Shown here one piece after another: positions 21,695 to 30,331 of a stretch of DNA of 40,707 nucleotides; position 1 is the first letter of the stretch, and each line of letters starts with the position of its first letter. Source of the stretch: a virus. The translations under genes were made by a program, and so were the position numbers. Below the pieces are notes generated by a model that was not told the origin of the DNA, did no database searches, and saw only the letters and a list, made by a program, of their open reading frames with translations. The stretch lies in IMG/VR virus record IMGVR_UViG_3300036826_000015, positions 1-40,707 of that record, one strand, 5' to 3'.

Positions 21695-21911
21695 CTTTCT
21701 TTTCCTCCTTGGGTTCTTGACCATCCTTCTGAATGGCTTCCAGTTCAGCTATAGCGCCTGCGATCTGTTGAAACCGATTCTGATTGGCAGCTACGCGCTC
21801 TTGAAACAGCTTCACCGTTTCCTGATGCGCGGCAATCATGGCATCGTGATTCTGTTGTAACGTGGCACTTTCAATCCTCAACTCTGTTATGCGCTCTTCG
21901 ATCTTTGTCAT
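21672..21911 (-). CDS. Coiled-coil protein, 79 aa, leaderless start
   Basis: From ATG 21911 the sequence is almost wholly a heptad-bearing helix (MTKIEERITELRIESATLQ, FQERVAANQNRFQQIAGAIAEL) ending in a Lys- and Glu-rich tail. The start is 10 nt past the TATAAG of promoter copy 8, with no SD. The stop overlaps gpJ by 23 bp. Possibly a small baseplate or chaperone protein, or a soluble part of lysis. No membrane segment supports a spanin role. Confidence 0.65.
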   Translation of the reverse strand: MTKIEERITELRIESATLQQNHDAMIAAHQETVKLFQERVAANQNRFQQIAGAIAELEAIQKDGQEPKEEKKDGKQRPK

Positions 21912-21921
21912 AGGTAGGTAG

Positions 21922-21949
21922 CTTATATTGAATTCAATATAAGGGTCAT
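21922..21949 (-). promoter_or_regulatory. Palindrome promoter/operator, copy 8
   Basis: Perfect 22-bp dyad with half-sites CTTATATTGAA and TTCAATATAAG. ATGACC, 16 bp, TATAAG on the minus strand. TGA of TGACCC ends the GH75-like gene. It drives the coiled-coil/gpJ/gpI/fibre block. Confidence 0.8.
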
Positions 21950-22458
21950 CCGGCAGGTTCCAGCTTGTAGGTCTTGCCGTCAACTACAGCTGGTTTACCA
22001 GGCCATAGCTCGTAAAAGTAAATCATCGACGTGTCGCCGCTGTTATGAGTGATCTTCGGGTTGAGGATTTTGGCAAGGCAATAGGCTGCTTCACCGGTCT
22101 TGTCATCGGGTCCAATCTCACCTGTGACAGCTGGACTTGTCACTCGTGAAGTAAGATTGGTGGCCTTGCCTTGGCATCCCATGACAACAGGTGGCACCAT
22201 CGAACGCACCTGTGGCGGCACCACGATGTATTTGTCCTTTTGGGCATTGAGGAATTTGCCGCCGTTGTAGTAAGCAGTCTGGCTCTGATGGTATTCATCG
22301 CCGAACGCTGGACCGCTACCATCGTTGCAAATGTCCAAGTCACTCACGAAACAGACGTAATCACCCTTGGCTGTGGCATAGATAGTCACGCAGCCAATCG
22401 TCAACAGTTCATGTAGCTGATGCGCTTTGATGTATGCCTTGGCTTTTTCACTTTTCAT
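21946..22458 (-). CDS. GH75-like (chitosanase fold) hydrolase, candidate endolysin
   Basis: 170 residues. FVSDLDICNDGSGPAFGDEYHQSQTAYYNGG, LNAQKDKYIVVPPQV and TGEIGPDDKTGEAAYCLAKIL follow the motif order of glycoside hydrolase family 75 (aspartates in the DLDxCNDG region and Glu/Asp in the second). Family members cleave chitosan, but domains of this fold also occur in phage lysis and tail genes. It directly follows a two-helix holin-like gene (ATGA overlap, SD GGAGAACACAA). No signal peptide. I infer a cell-wall-degrading role. The substrate is open. Confidence 0.65.
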   Translation of the reverse strand: MKSEKAKAYIKAHQLHELLTIGCVTIYATAKGDYVCFVSDLDICNDGSGPAFGDEYHQSQTAYYNGGKFLNAQKDKYIVVPPQVRSMVPPVVMGCQGKATNLTSRVTSPAVTGEIGPDDKTGEAAYCLAKILNPKITHNSGDTSMIYFYELWPGKPAVVDGKTYKLEPAG

Positions 22459-22715
22459 TTGTGTTCTCCGTTTGCTTCACGTTCTTCTCGCCGACCGTAA
22501 GCGCGGCCACTGATGAATCCTACAAGTGCGCCTATGATCGTGGATAGCATGTTGTTGATGGCTTCAGCTGCTCTGGTCACTTCCAAGTCTGGTCGCCAGA
22601 TTTTGGCGATGATTGTTCCTGTGGTCACAATAATCATAACAGCGCAGATGAGCAGGGTGAACAGGATCACCACAACTTCTGTCGTAGGTCGATGCGATAA
22701 GTCCAGCCATTTCAT
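22455..22715 (-). CDS. Holin-like membrane protein, 86 aa
   Basis: Two hydrophobic segments: VVVILFTLLICAVMIIVTTGTI (about 14-35) and a shorter MLSTIIGALVGFISG (about 56-70). They are separated by a charged stretch, and the protein ends in a basic-acidic tail (RAYGRREEREANGEHK). Size, topology and its place just before the hydrolase gene fit a phage holin. Start ATG 22715 overlaps an SD-like GAGGA and is probably coupled to the fibre gene ending four bases upstream. Confidence 0.7.
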   Translation of the reverse strand: MKWLDLSHRPTTEVVVILFTLLICAVMIIVTTGTIIAKIWRPDLEVTRAAEAINNMLSTIIGALVGFISGRAYGRREEREANGEHK

Positions 22716-22718
22716 TCC

Positions 22719-24839
22719 TCAAAATTCAATTGCGCAGAGTGAAACCGTGTTGAGCCTTGCTGTCGAGCCTGCTGCGCTGCTGCCGTAAACAACGTCCAGC
22801 CAGTAGGTCGTGCCGACTGTTAGCCCTGTAATGATCACAGCCAGCGAGAACGGCACTGAAAAGTTCGCGCTCGAAGAATGCCCGAATGCGTTCGGACAAT
22901 TCGGAATTGCTGTGCCCGTCGCCGCTGCGCCATGCGAAGGCGCACTGCCTGTGCCGTAGCGCATCGAGACGATGCAGGCAAACGCACCTGCGCTGCTTGA
23001 AGTCAGATAACCGCTGACAATGAACATCACTCTGCCTGTTGTCGAAGGTGTGATGCTACCAGGCAGACCAGCCATGACGCCAGCGGTGCTCGTCGTGCCA
23101 GCTGTAACACTGACCTGCGTGCCTTGCACGTAGCTATGTTGGTCCCAGCTACAGTCATAGTTGGTTGAGCTATTCTTTTTGAGGTATTGCCCAGTTGTGC
23201 CACCCGTTGGAACATTGGCGATAACACCATTGATCTTGTAACCGCCAGCCGATGGCGTGTTGATATAGCCAGCGCCTGGGTCAGCCGCACCGTTGATGCT
23301 GACGCCTTTGCTCGGCCATAGCTTCAGCACTGATGTGCCATATAGACCGTCACCCTGCGAGCAGAACAACTCCATGTAGGCGCTGCGCGTCGCATCTGTC
23401 GGATCGAGCCAGCGCGATGAAATTAGGCATTGGCCTCTGTCATTGGTCGTGCTGCTCTTGGCTCCCAGTTCGATGCGCGAACCTAAGCCAGCTAGCGGCG
23501 TGCCGGTGGAATTGCGGTAAACACCAAAACAAGTCTGGACATCGCTCGTTGCGCTGGTCGATAGCTTGATGGTCTGCAACGCCTGCATTCCCATGTCCTG
23601 GGTGTTGTTCATTTCACTCGCACCGATGGCGTTTGCCGCAATCTCGGTCGCTGTGATTACACCGGCTGCTATCTGACAATTGATGCTTGTTGTCCCGCTG
23701 CCTGTAACATCACCTGTAAGCGTGATGGTTTGAGCGCCACCCACGGCTATCCACGAGCGCACGCCAGCTGTAGTTGAACTGAGCACCATGCCGTTGCTAG
23801 CTGGATTGCCAAGCGCCGGTTCGAACGATGGAGCGCCGGTGATCTTGCTCCAAGCCAATCCCGTTATCCAAGACGGATTGTTGTAGCTGGCGCTCAACTG
23901 CGGATAAAAGGCTGAATAGTCGCCAACTGCCGCAGCGATTGCGCCTGTGCGTCCAAACACGCTTGTTACTGCCGCAGCTGGGAATTGATAAAAGCCACGC
24001 GTGTTACTGGCGTTGATTCCATAGTATCGCTCAGTGCCCGCATCCGGTCCGCTTGTTGGGTCAGCCACGTCGCCCACCAGCTTGACGGTGTTAGTCGTGC
24101 GCGACAACGATTGTGCGAAGGTGAGTGGCACTTCATAGAATGACGCATAGTCACCGCTCTGCGCTACTACCGCGCCGGTTCGACCGAACACGCTGGACAC
24201 AGGAATTGTCGGTGGCGCTGGCAGCGAACCAAAGTGTTGGACGCCAAGGTTGTCGATGTAAGTCACGAAGTCGCCAAGGCTGGCGCTGACACCGCCGACC
24301 GCGACCGGATTGGTGCTGTTGGGAATCAGCAATGCTCTACTCGTGCCGCTTGGGATATTGGCAAGGCTGAGAGTCAGTAGCTTGGTCGGGTCTGAGTTGT
24401 CAGAGAAAGCAAACTGCGGACCTGCTCGCATCTGGACTTGGGAGCCAACCATCGTGAGAGCGTTCTGACCAGCGAATGCACCGTTGTTGTTGTATTGAAA
24501 CTGCTTGTCACTGCCTCCAGGTGGCGTTGGCGTGTAAGCCGGTAGCTGGTAAAAACCGCGCACGTTGGCTGGACTGAGGCCATAGTAGCGTGCCGTGCCA
24601 GCGTCCGGTCCGCTGGTCGGGTCAGCTAGGTCGTTGACCAAGTCAATCGTGTTGACGTTGCGCCGTAATGATCGCGTGAACGTCAACACCGACTCATATG
24701 CGCCCAATGGAGCATAATATGCCGAGTAATCGGCTGGGTCAGCTACAATTGCTCCCAACCGGCCAAATACGCTTGTTACAGGAGCATCCGCGACGGTCCC
24801 AGGTGGACCTTTGATGTTGCCTGCTAATGCCCAACTCAT
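22719..24839 (-). CDS. Second tail fibre/appendage protein with VFGRTGA repeats
   Basis: 706 residues from ATG 24839 (GGGAGG, 8-nt spacer). Three copies of a repeat like VTSVFGRTGAIVAxxGDYSAFY occur at about 21, 218 and 293, each followed by a block such as DLVNDLADPTSGPDAGTARYYG. This repeat is common in phage tail fibre and appendage proteins. The middle is Ser/Thr/Gly-rich shaft and the last ~150 residues form a beta domain (STTGRVMFIVSGYLTS, ITGLTVGTTYWLDVVY), probably a receptor-binding tip. Follows the gp25-like gene. Confidence 0.8.
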   Translation of the reverse strand: MSWALAGNIKGPPGTVADAPVTSVFGRLGAIVADPADYSAYYAPLGAYESVLTFTRSLRRNVNTIDLVNDLADPTSGPDAGTARYYGLSPANVRGFYQLPAYTPTPPGGSDKQFQYNNNGAFAGQNALTMVGSQVQMRAGPQFAFSDNSDPTKLLTLSLANIPSGTSRALLIPNSTNPVAVGGVSASLGDFVTYIDNLGVQHFGSLPAPPTIPVSSVFGRTGAVVAQSGDYASFYEVPLTFAQSLSRTTNTVKLVGDVADPTSGPDAGTERYYGINASNTRGFYQFPAAAVTSVFGRTGAIAAAVGDYSAFYPQLSASYNNPSWITGLAWSKITGAPSFEPALGNPASNGMVLSSTTAGVRSWIAVGGAQTITLTGDVTGSGTTSINCQIAAGVITATEIAANAIGASEMNNTQDMGMQALQTIKLSTSATSDVQTCFGVYRNSTGTPLAGLGSRIELGAKSSTTNDRGQCLISSRWLDPTDATRSAYMELFCSQGDGLYGTSVLKLWPSKGVSINGAADPGAGYINTPSAGGYKINGVIANVPTGGTTGQYLKKNSSTNYDCSWDQHSYVQGTQVSVTAGTTSTAGVMAGLPGSITPSTTGRVMFIVSGYLTSSSAGAFACIVSMRYGTGSAPSHGAAATGTAIPNCPNAFGHSSSANFSVPFSLAVIITGLTVGTTYWLDVVYGSSAAGSTARLNTVSLCAIEF

Positions 24840-25528
24840 GATGGTTTCCTCCCGATTCGTTTCCACGTGCCGCCTGTAGGTGACGGTGCGTCATAAACAA
24901 ACACGTCACCGCTGGTGGTGTTGAGATACAAGTCTTGGTCTAACACGCCTGGAATCTGGCCAGCTGTAGGGTCGGTGTCGCCGGTGAACCACAGACTGCC
25001 GCGAACACCTTTCTCTCCTTGCGGCCCAGGCGGTCCAGGTATCAATACGGGTTTGCCCATGACTGGTAGCTCCTGTTTGACTGGCGTTGGTTCTGCGAAA
25101 GCGTTGTTGGTCGTGTAAGGCGCATTGGTTCCATATATCACGTTCCTGATTTTCAGTTGTAGGTTAACACCAAGATGCCCATTGAGCGCGTCACTGTAAT
25201 CAAAGTCGATGTTCATGACTTCCACGCGTGGTTCCCACCACGTGATAGCGTCCAGAATAGCGACCGTGATAACACTGGCTTCATCAATTGGCCGGTCCAC
25301 GATGTTCTGGTCCAAGCCAAGTGTGCGTTCCAGGGCAGCTGAAAATATCGGCGTGGCCAGAATCGTTTTGACGTTCTGAAATATCTCCTTGTAACTGATT
25401 GCCCCGAAGTCGATGACTTCGAAGCTGACCATGTTGAGCGGAACACCGTCAGCATCCATGAACTGGACGCGCCAGTTGGCTCCCAACTCAGGGATGCCGG
25501 TATGCTCTGGAAACGATGTGACTGGCAT
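24836..25528 (-). CDS. gp25-like baseplate wedge protein fused to collagen-like segment
   Basis: 230 residues. Residues ~43-134 match the T4 gp25 / P2 gpW-type baseplate fold (AISYKEIFQNVKTILATPIFSAALERTLGLD, VAILDAITWWEPRVEV, LKIRNV). Residues ~164-177 are GPPGPQGEKG collagen-like repeats, and a short C-terminal domain follows (GQIPGVLDQDLYLNTTSGDVFVY). The fusion may bridge the wedge to the fibre encoded next. ATG 25528 is 6 nt past the -10 box of promoter copy 9 with no SD, so leaderless translation is expected. Confidence 0.85.
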   Translation of the reverse strand: MPVTSFPEHTGIPELGANWRVQFMDADGVPLNMVSFEVIDFGAISYKEIFQNVKTILATPIFSAALERTLGLDQNIVDRPIDEASVITVAILDAITWWEPRVEVMNIDFDYSDALNGHLGVNLQLKIRNVIYGTNAPYTTNNAFAEPTPVKQELPVMGKPVLIPGPPGPQGEKGVRGSLWFTGDTDPTAGQIPGVLDQDLYLNTTSGDVFVYDAPSPTGGTWKRIGRKPS

Positions 25529-25534
25529 GGTTAG

Positions 25535-25563
25535 CTTATATTGAATTCAGTATAAGGGGTCAA
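25535..25563 (-). promoter_or_regulatory. Palindrome promoter/operator, copy 9
   Basis: TTGACC, 17 bp, TATAAG on the minus strand, with half-sites CTTATACTGAA and TTCAATATAAG. TGA of TGACC is the stop of the gpU-like gene. The downstream ATG is 6 nt from the -10 box. Strong consensus match. Confidence 0.85.
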
Positions 25564-26021
25564 AACAATCCTCCAAATCCTGGGACACCGAGTGAGGACA
25601 AGCCAGCGCCCAACTCCGTGAACGGTATGTATTCCTTGAACGTGGCGTGTAGCTCCACGGCAATCAATCGGCCAGGTGGCAGCCAATGTTTGTGATGCTC
25701 GGATAGGTCCGTGATGACGAACAAACTCAAGCCAGGTCCCATCGGCTTGCCTCCAACGATGAGTGGCGCAGCCATCGCGTTCTCATGATAGAAATGCCAC
25801 TCTGCCAATATGGCTAACGGGTCGCCGCACCAGCTGGCGTCCAGCGTTAGGGACATTTCGATTTCAACAAGGTCATTGCCAGCCCACTCCAAGAGAGGCT
25901 TGCGCAAGTGAACCATGTGGCTGCCGAAACGTCCGCTGTATTTGCGGTCAATCTCATAGAAGGTGTGAATGCGTCCACCGCCACGACCATAGATAATGGA
26001 TCCAAAAAGTCCTTCAGTCAT
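25560..26021 (-). CDS. Tail protein U-like (P2 gpU), 153 aa
   Basis: LRKPLLEWAGNDLVEIEMSLTLD, ILAEWHFYHENAMAAPLIVGGKPMGPGLSLFVITDLSEHHKHWLPPGRLIAVELHATFKEY follows the gpU family pattern (beta-strand pairs ending with an L-x-KEY strand). gpU-type proteins cap or tether the tail tip near the spike and tape measure. ATGA overlap with gpV upstream. The stop codon is shared with promoter copy 9. Confidence 0.7.
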   Translation of the reverse strand: MTEGLFGSIIYGRGGGRIHTFYEIDRKYSGRFGSHMVHLRKPLLEWAGNDLVEIEMSLTLDASWCGDPLAILAEWHFYHENAMAAPLIVGGKPMGPGLSLFVITDLSEHHKHWLPPGRLIAVELHATFKEYIPFTELGAGLSSLGVPGFGGLF

Positions 26022-26719
26022 AGCTGTCGTGCCTCCAACTCACCCACTCTTCGTTCCAAGGCTTCAACTCTGGCAATCAAATCTTCCATGCCTTTACCGC
26101 TGGTGTGCAAGCCACGAGTATCAGTGTGCGTGCCGCTGGTGTTGATGTTGCCTTGGTGCGTTATGTCGCCGGTGAATTTCAGAGCGCCTTTCAACTCGAT
26201 GTTGGGCGCGTCGATCAACACGTCACCTTGCGGAGTGATGGTCATACCCTTGCCCAGCTTCACGATGAATGCGCCTTCGTTGTCCCAATTGACGTCACCT
26301 TTCAGCTTCCAAGACTCAGTGCCGTTGCTGGCGTTAAACTCCTTGGTGGAACCATCGTCATACACGCAATGGTCCAACATCGGGTCCGTGACCGGTGGCG
26401 GGTTGGCTGTCGTATAGAAGCTGCCAGTGACTAGATAGCTGCTCGTGCCGTTGGCCATCTTCTGGACCGCAACCATGTCGCCTTTCCGTGGCACAGCGAA
26501 ACTCTTCTTGGCTTGGCTTGCGATCTGTAGGACCGGAATTGGCTTGGTGATGAGTGGTTGGCCTTTGTGATCGACGCGATCAGGAAAAATGACGCGCACA
26601 TTGGCCTGGGTGTCGTCAACTATCACCTCAGACACGTAGCCGATGGACACGGCATTCTGGAAACGGTTGTCGTGGCCTTTGGTGTAATCGGTGTCAGCCA
26701 GTATGTTCTTGCCTCTCAT
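26018..26719 (-). CDS. Baseplate spike protein V (P2 gpV-like)
   Basis: 233 residues from ATG 26719 behind GGAGGGATACTA (TAATG overlap). IGYVSEVIVDDTQANVRVIFPDRVDHKGQPLITKPIPVLQIASQAKKSFAVPRKGDMVAVQKMANGTSSYLVTGSFY is the OB-fold of gpV spikes. A beta-prism shaft follows (GMTITPQGDVLIDAPNIELKGALKFTGDITHQGNI) and the protein ends in a coiled-coil (VEALERRVGELEARQL). It forms the membrane-piercing tip. Confidence 0.85.
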   Translation of the reverse strand: MRGKNILADTDYTKGHDNRFQNAVSIGYVSEVIVDDTQANVRVIFPDRVDHKGQPLITKPIPVLQIASQAKKSFAVPRKGDMVAVQKMANGTSSYLVTGSFYTTANPPPVTDPMLDHCVYDDGSTKEFNASNGTESWKLKGDVNWDNEGAFIVKLGKGMTITPQGDVLIDAPNIELKGALKFTGDITHQGNINTSGTHTDTRGLHTSGKGMEDLIARVEALERRVGELEARQL

Positions 26720-27891
26720 TAGTATCCCTCCAAGCAACGTCGAATGTTCAAGCTGGTCTCATACATCGGACCGACCTTGTGGGTGGCGCTCTCGATGAAC
26801 CATTTGCCGTCGAATTGTCCCACGCCTTGTAACATGAACGTCTGACCGGCTGCGATGAGCGGGTTGCCTATCGACATTTCAACGCTGGCATTCTCCTTGT
26901 CCTTGTTAGCGTCGCGCAACTCAGCCTTGGCTCTGCGTTGTCCCTTGGCTGAACCGCCAGCGCCTTTGCCGGCATTATCGCCTGGGTTGTTAGCATCCCA
27001 ATTGATGAGGCCATCAGCGCGTGGCGTCACCTTGAAGCCTTCGCCGCCATTGGATTCGTCAGGGTCAAACTGCGGGTCATCTATCAACTCTGTCCCATAG
27101 TCAGGCACTTCATCGTCATCTGTCTCAGCATCCTCCTTGGTCAACCGGCCTGTCTCTGGATTGGTGTATTTGAGTGAGGCTTTCTTCTTGCTGTCCGTGA
27201 CCTTGAGCGAGAAATGACCGCCACTCATCCGGTAGCTGGCCATGCCTGTGCCGCCAGCCACGTTGCCATAGACAATCGTGAACGCGGGTGGCTGCGCTTC
27301 CATGTCCTCTTCATCGAAGAAAATCAGTTTGTTGCGACAGACCTTGACCGCCAGCTTGGCTTCGTTGGCTCGCTTCTTGAGGAAACACAAGCCACTTTCT
27401 TCGGTCTGTTCCACTCGTTTGTAGCGCGGGTCATAATCGGCCTGCCAGTCAACAAGCATATCGTTCTCACCGGCTATCTGAGTGGCTATGCCTTGGAGCG
27501 TGTTGTCCTCCCAACCGCGTGTCTCATTGCCGCCTTTGATGCGCACGTCCGTGGGAATGGATTGCGCTTTGATGCTCACGGTGTGCTGCGGCAATTCGAA
27601 GTCAACCGAGTCAATCCAGAAGCGTCCGCAATCCAGCTTGAGGCTTGCTGCGTTAGGCGCGAACCACCTTTCACAGATGATCGACACGTCCATGAACACG
27701 CCTGGGTCTGGCCGCCAATCGCTGATGAATCGCTTGTCGCGGTCGGCCAGCTGTAGTTGAAGGTCATCCGCTTTCTCGCCATCGCTGTTGTCGGTGTAGC
27801 TCATGTTCAGGAAGTAAGGCGCAAGGCTACTGTAGAAGTCCTGTCCATTCAGGATGATCTCTGGTCGGGCAAGTCGGACCTGTGTAATCAT
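26719..27891 (-). CDS. Late control/tail hub protein D (P2 gpD-like)
   Basis: 390 residues. ARPEIILNGQDFYSSLAPYFLNMSYTDNSDGEKADDLQLQLADRDKRFISDW and GLCFLKKRANEAKLAVKVCRNKLIFFDEED match the gpD hub (T4 gp27-like). There is an acidic insertion (DAETDDDEVPD). The hub carries the gpV spike. ATG 27891 has no SD but overlaps the stop of a short upstream frame as ATGA. A GTG eight codons earlier is an alternative start. Confidence 0.85.
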   Translation of the reverse strand: MITQVRLARPEIILNGQDFYSSLAPYFLNMSYTDNSDGEKADDLQLQLADRDKRFISDWRPDPGVFMDVSIICERWFAPNAASLKLDCGRFWIDSVDFELPQHTVSIKAQSIPTDVRIKGGNETRGWEDNTLQGIATQIAGENDMLVDWQADYDPRYKRVEQTEESGLCFLKKRANEAKLAVKVCRNKLIFFDEEDMEAQPPAFTIVYGNVAGGTGMASYRMSGGHFSLKVTDSKKKASLKYTNPETGRLTKEDAETDDDEVPDYGTELIDDPQFDPDESNGGEGFKVTPRADGLINWDANNPGDNAGKGAGGSAKGQRRAKAELRDANKDKENASVEMSIGNPLIAAGQTFMLQGVGQFDGKWFIESATHKVGPMYETSLNIRRCLEGY

Positions 27892-28049
27892 GATTTGAGG
27901 CGATACGGAAAGCACCAGCGCCGCAACGCGGCAGGGGCAAGGTGAAGTTTTGGGACGCTGAGGGTATCAGAGTCCAGCAAGGGGTATAAAAACGTGATAG
28001 CGGTCATCCTGGCGCGTTTTATTTCACTCAAAATGATCGAAACAGGCAA
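27888..28049 (-). CDS. Possible leaderless 53-aa ORF coupled to gpD
   Basis: After promoter copy 10 there is no ATG or SD close by, but a TTG lies 7 nt past the -10 box, the spacing seen for other leaderless starts here. From it an open frame of 53 codons runs to a TGA that overlaps the gpD start as ATGA. The sequence (PVSIILSEIKRARMTAITFLYP) has no known family. It may only serve to carry ribosomes to gpD. An internal ATG at 28007 is an alternative start. Confidence 0.4.
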   Translation of the reverse strand: MPVSIILSEIKRARMTAITFLYPLLDSDTLSVPKLHLAPAALRRWCFPYRLKS

Positions 28050-28056
28050 AATCGAC

Positions 28057-28084
28057 CTTATATTGAATTCAGTATAAGGGGTCA
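28057..28084 (-). promoter_or_regulatory. Palindrome promoter/operator, copy 10
   Basis: ATGACC, 17 bp, TATAAG on the minus strand. Half-sites CTTATACTGAA and TTCAATATAAG. TGA of TGACC ends the gpX gene (28082-28084). A 165-nt region before gpD follows, with a short GCCGC/GCGGC hairpin and the frame at 27888-28049. Confidence 0.8.
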
Positions 28085-28414
28085 TGTTGGTGTTATCACG
28101 GTTGCTTTCTTCCATGGGACAAGGGGTATTTCTGTCTTGACCGGCACGTCAGGGACATACACGACAACACCGGCTGGGAAGTGGCTCACGTCGCGCAAAT
28201 CATAGTTGGCTTCAATCAGCTTGTGCATGAGGTGATCGTCACCGCGACGCATCCCATAGACCTTGAGTGAAATCAGGTCCCACCAATCGCCTTGGATAGA
28301 AATGTAAGTGCGCTTGGGCCGTGGCTCAGGGATAGGCAACGGCGTGGCTGTGGCGTTGGATAGCACCAGCTGGGCTGGACCGCCTTGAAAGATTGGTGGG
28401 TTGGGTGCTCTCAT
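28082..28414 (-). CDS. Tail protein X, LysM-like (P2 gpX)
   Basis: 110 residues. The C-terminal ~75 contain GDWWDLISLKVYGMRRGDDHLMHKLIEANYDLRD and FPAGVVVYVPDV, the LysM-like fold of gpX, which joins tail tube or tape measure to the hub. The N-terminal ~35 residues are Pro-rich and longer than in P2 gpX. ATGA overlap with the tape measure gene. Confidence 0.8.
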   Translation of the reverse strand: MRAPNPPIFQGGPAQLVLSNATATPLPIPEPRPKRTYISIQGDWWDLISLKVYGMRRGDDHLMHKLIEANYDLRDVSHFPAGVVVYVPDVPVKTEIPLVPWKKATVITPT

Positions 28415-30324
28415 CCGTAGCCGCTCTCGTAACTGAGCCTGCGTTCCTGTTGTTGTGCTGCCTTGAATTGTTTGATGAAGTCGCTGGCCAAGTCGCGCAG
28501 CCGTGAATCCATGGCACGTTGTTCTGCTTCGGATGCGCTGCCGTTGATGGTGACGTTGGGCGCGAAAGTGACTGTGGTAGGACCGGCAGCCGGTCGTCCC
28601 ATGCCAATGACGCGGTTGGCATAGTCAAGCAGACCTTCGGCACGCCGACCGCCGGTGAGTGGAATGATGGCCTCCGGTCCGCGCTCTGCGACTTGTAACA
28701 AGGACCGTTGCTTGAAGATACCGCCAAACTGAGCGCCAGGTGGCACTGGCGCGGGTGCTGGTGGTGCGCCACCGGTCCCACCAAGCCAAGTCGGTCGATT
28801 CTTGAACGATTCAACCAGACCGCTCCAAGCGTTCTTGACCGCGTTAATCGGTGTCATGAGAAACGAAGTAATGGCGCTGCCGATCTGGCTCAACGCAGCC
28901 ATGATGATGCTCACGCTTTCCGTGAACACGTCAGTCACAGTCTGCCATGCCGCTACCGCGCCTTGGCTGATGGTATCCCAAATGCCTTTCAGCGAGCCAA
29001 TTGGGTTAACAACGAAGTTGTAAAGCGCCTGATAAAATGCTTCCAGCGCCTTGATAACATCGCCAAGGATAGGCACCTGCTTCATCTGGCTGTAAAAGTC
29101 GCTGATGACGATGACGCCATTGGCCAAGCCGATCTGGAAATGCTCGATGTTCAGCTTGGCCTGGTTGATGTTGTTGCGGAAGTCGATGATGGCTTGAGTC
29201 AATCCGCGAAGGTCGCCAGCCATCTTGTTCATATCGGATACGGCAAACTGACCCAAGGCTTTGCCGAAGCTATCCGTCTGAGGCGCAACGATACCAAACG
29301 CGCTGCCTAGCAAGCGCACCGCGTCCAGCAACCCGCTGAAAGCATCCTTGAGATTGTTCCATGCCTCGACAGCCGGTGGCGTCTGCAACACAGCAATGAA
29401 GTCTTTCACCTGTAGCGACAGCCACGTCACTACCCGCCCAAACGCTTTCATCGAGGATAGCAGGACCGGCCTAATGACAGGCAGCATTTCCCGCCACGCA
29501 TCGGCTATGTCGGCCATCACTGGCAGCATTTCCTTGCCCAAGTCCTGGGACAGTTGCTTGACCGCCTTCTGAAACTCCACGATGCGGCCAGTGGGTGTTA
29601 ATCGTTCAGCTGCCGCTCTGCCAGCCGACATTCTCTGGTAGATTTTGAGCAGCCTCGCGTGAGCCTGTTCGATCTTTCCCGCCTTGGCCAATGACTGGAA
29701 CTCCTTGGCCTCATTCTTGGTCAGATAGATGCCATACGCTTCCAGCCCTTTGACCTGACCTTTCATGATGGCGCGACCGTGAGCCACAGCCAAGCCAAGC
29801 GCATCCTCTTCCGTGGCACGCGCACCTTTGGCATACACCAGCTGGTCGGCCATGATCTTGTTAGCGTCAGCCAATCGTTTGGGCGACAACCGATACAACG
29901 CCATCTGGCTGGTCATCACGTCCAGATGATCGGCGCTCAGGACTTGTTGCTTGGCCAATTCCTCGTTGTGCTGTTGGAGCAACCCGACTTGTTGCTTGGC
30001 TACGTCCATGCCCAGCTTGCGCATCTTCTCATTGGCCATCAGAGCGCCGGTCAATTTCTGAGTGCGGCGTTCAGCTTCTTCAGCCTGTTGGACTGCCCCG
30101 CTGAAGATGGATTCGAACAACTTGGATGCAGCAAAACCAGCAAACACGGTCCCAAGTCCCAGGAAACCGAGCGCCAAGCCTTTCATGATGCCCATGACTC
30201 GCCTTGCGGCCATGGCCAATCCTTTCAGCCGCGTCTGCGCGGCAGCCATTGCGCCGCGAAACGAGCCAAGCAACCGAGCGCCAATGCTGAATATGGCTAC
30301 ATACTCACGCTTTGCCTCAGCCAA
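28411..30324 (-). CDS. Tail tape measure protein, TTG start
   Basis: 637 residues. Start codon TTG 30324 behind a near-perfect SD AAAGGAGGTGA, chosen because no ATG has one. A hydrophobic segment (VMGIMKGLALGFLGLGTVFAGF, about 43-64) precedes long helices, a central region similar to P2-type tape measures (AEERLTPTGRIVEFQKAVKQLSQDL-like), and a C-terminal GGxFxxRSLLQVAERGPEAIIPL motif typical of these proteins. It sets tail length. The SD lies in the last codons of the GpE gene. Confidence 0.85.
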   Translation of the reverse strand: MAEAKREYVAIFSIGARLLGSFRGAMAAAQTRLKGLAMAARRVMGIMKGLALGFLGLGTVFAGFAASKLFESIFSGAVQQAEEAERRTQKLTGALMANEKMRKLGMDVAKQQVGLLQQHNEELAKQQVLSADHLDVMTSQMALYRLSPKRLADANKIMADQLVYAKGARATEEDALGLAVAHGRAIMKGQVKGLEAYGIYLTKNEAKEFQSLAKAGKIEQAHARLLKIYQRMSAGRAAAERLTPTGRIVEFQKAVKQLSQDLGKEMLPVMADIADAWREMLPVIRPVLLSSMKAFGRVVTWLSLQVKDFIAVLQTPPAVEAWNNLKDAFSGLLDAVRLLGSAFGIVAPQTDSFGKALGQFAVSDMNKMAGDLRGLTQAIIDFRNNINQAKLNIEHFQIGLANGVIVISDFYSQMKQVPILGDVIKALEAFYQALYNFVVNPIGSLKGIWDTISQGAVAAWQTVTDVFTESVSIIMAALSQIGSAITSFLMTPINAVKNAWSGLVESFKNRPTWLGGTGGAPPAPAPVPPGAQFGGIFKQRSLLQVAERGPEAIIPLTGGRRAEGLLDYANRVIGMGRPAAGPTTVTFAPNVTINGSASEAEQRAMDSRLRDLASDFIKQFKAAQQQERRLSYESGYG

Positions 30325-30331
30325 GTGTCCT

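Noticed and set aside
21912-21983. N-terminal extension of the coiled-coil protein through palindrome copy 8
   Set aside because: The extension simply translates the palindrome (DPYIEFNI) and the end of the previous gene. ATG 21911 is the sensible start.
27888-28115. Longer frame starting upstream of palindrome copy 10
   Set aside because: It begins inside the gpX gene and translates the palindrome (PYTEFNIR). The part past the -10 box is kept as a separate weak call.
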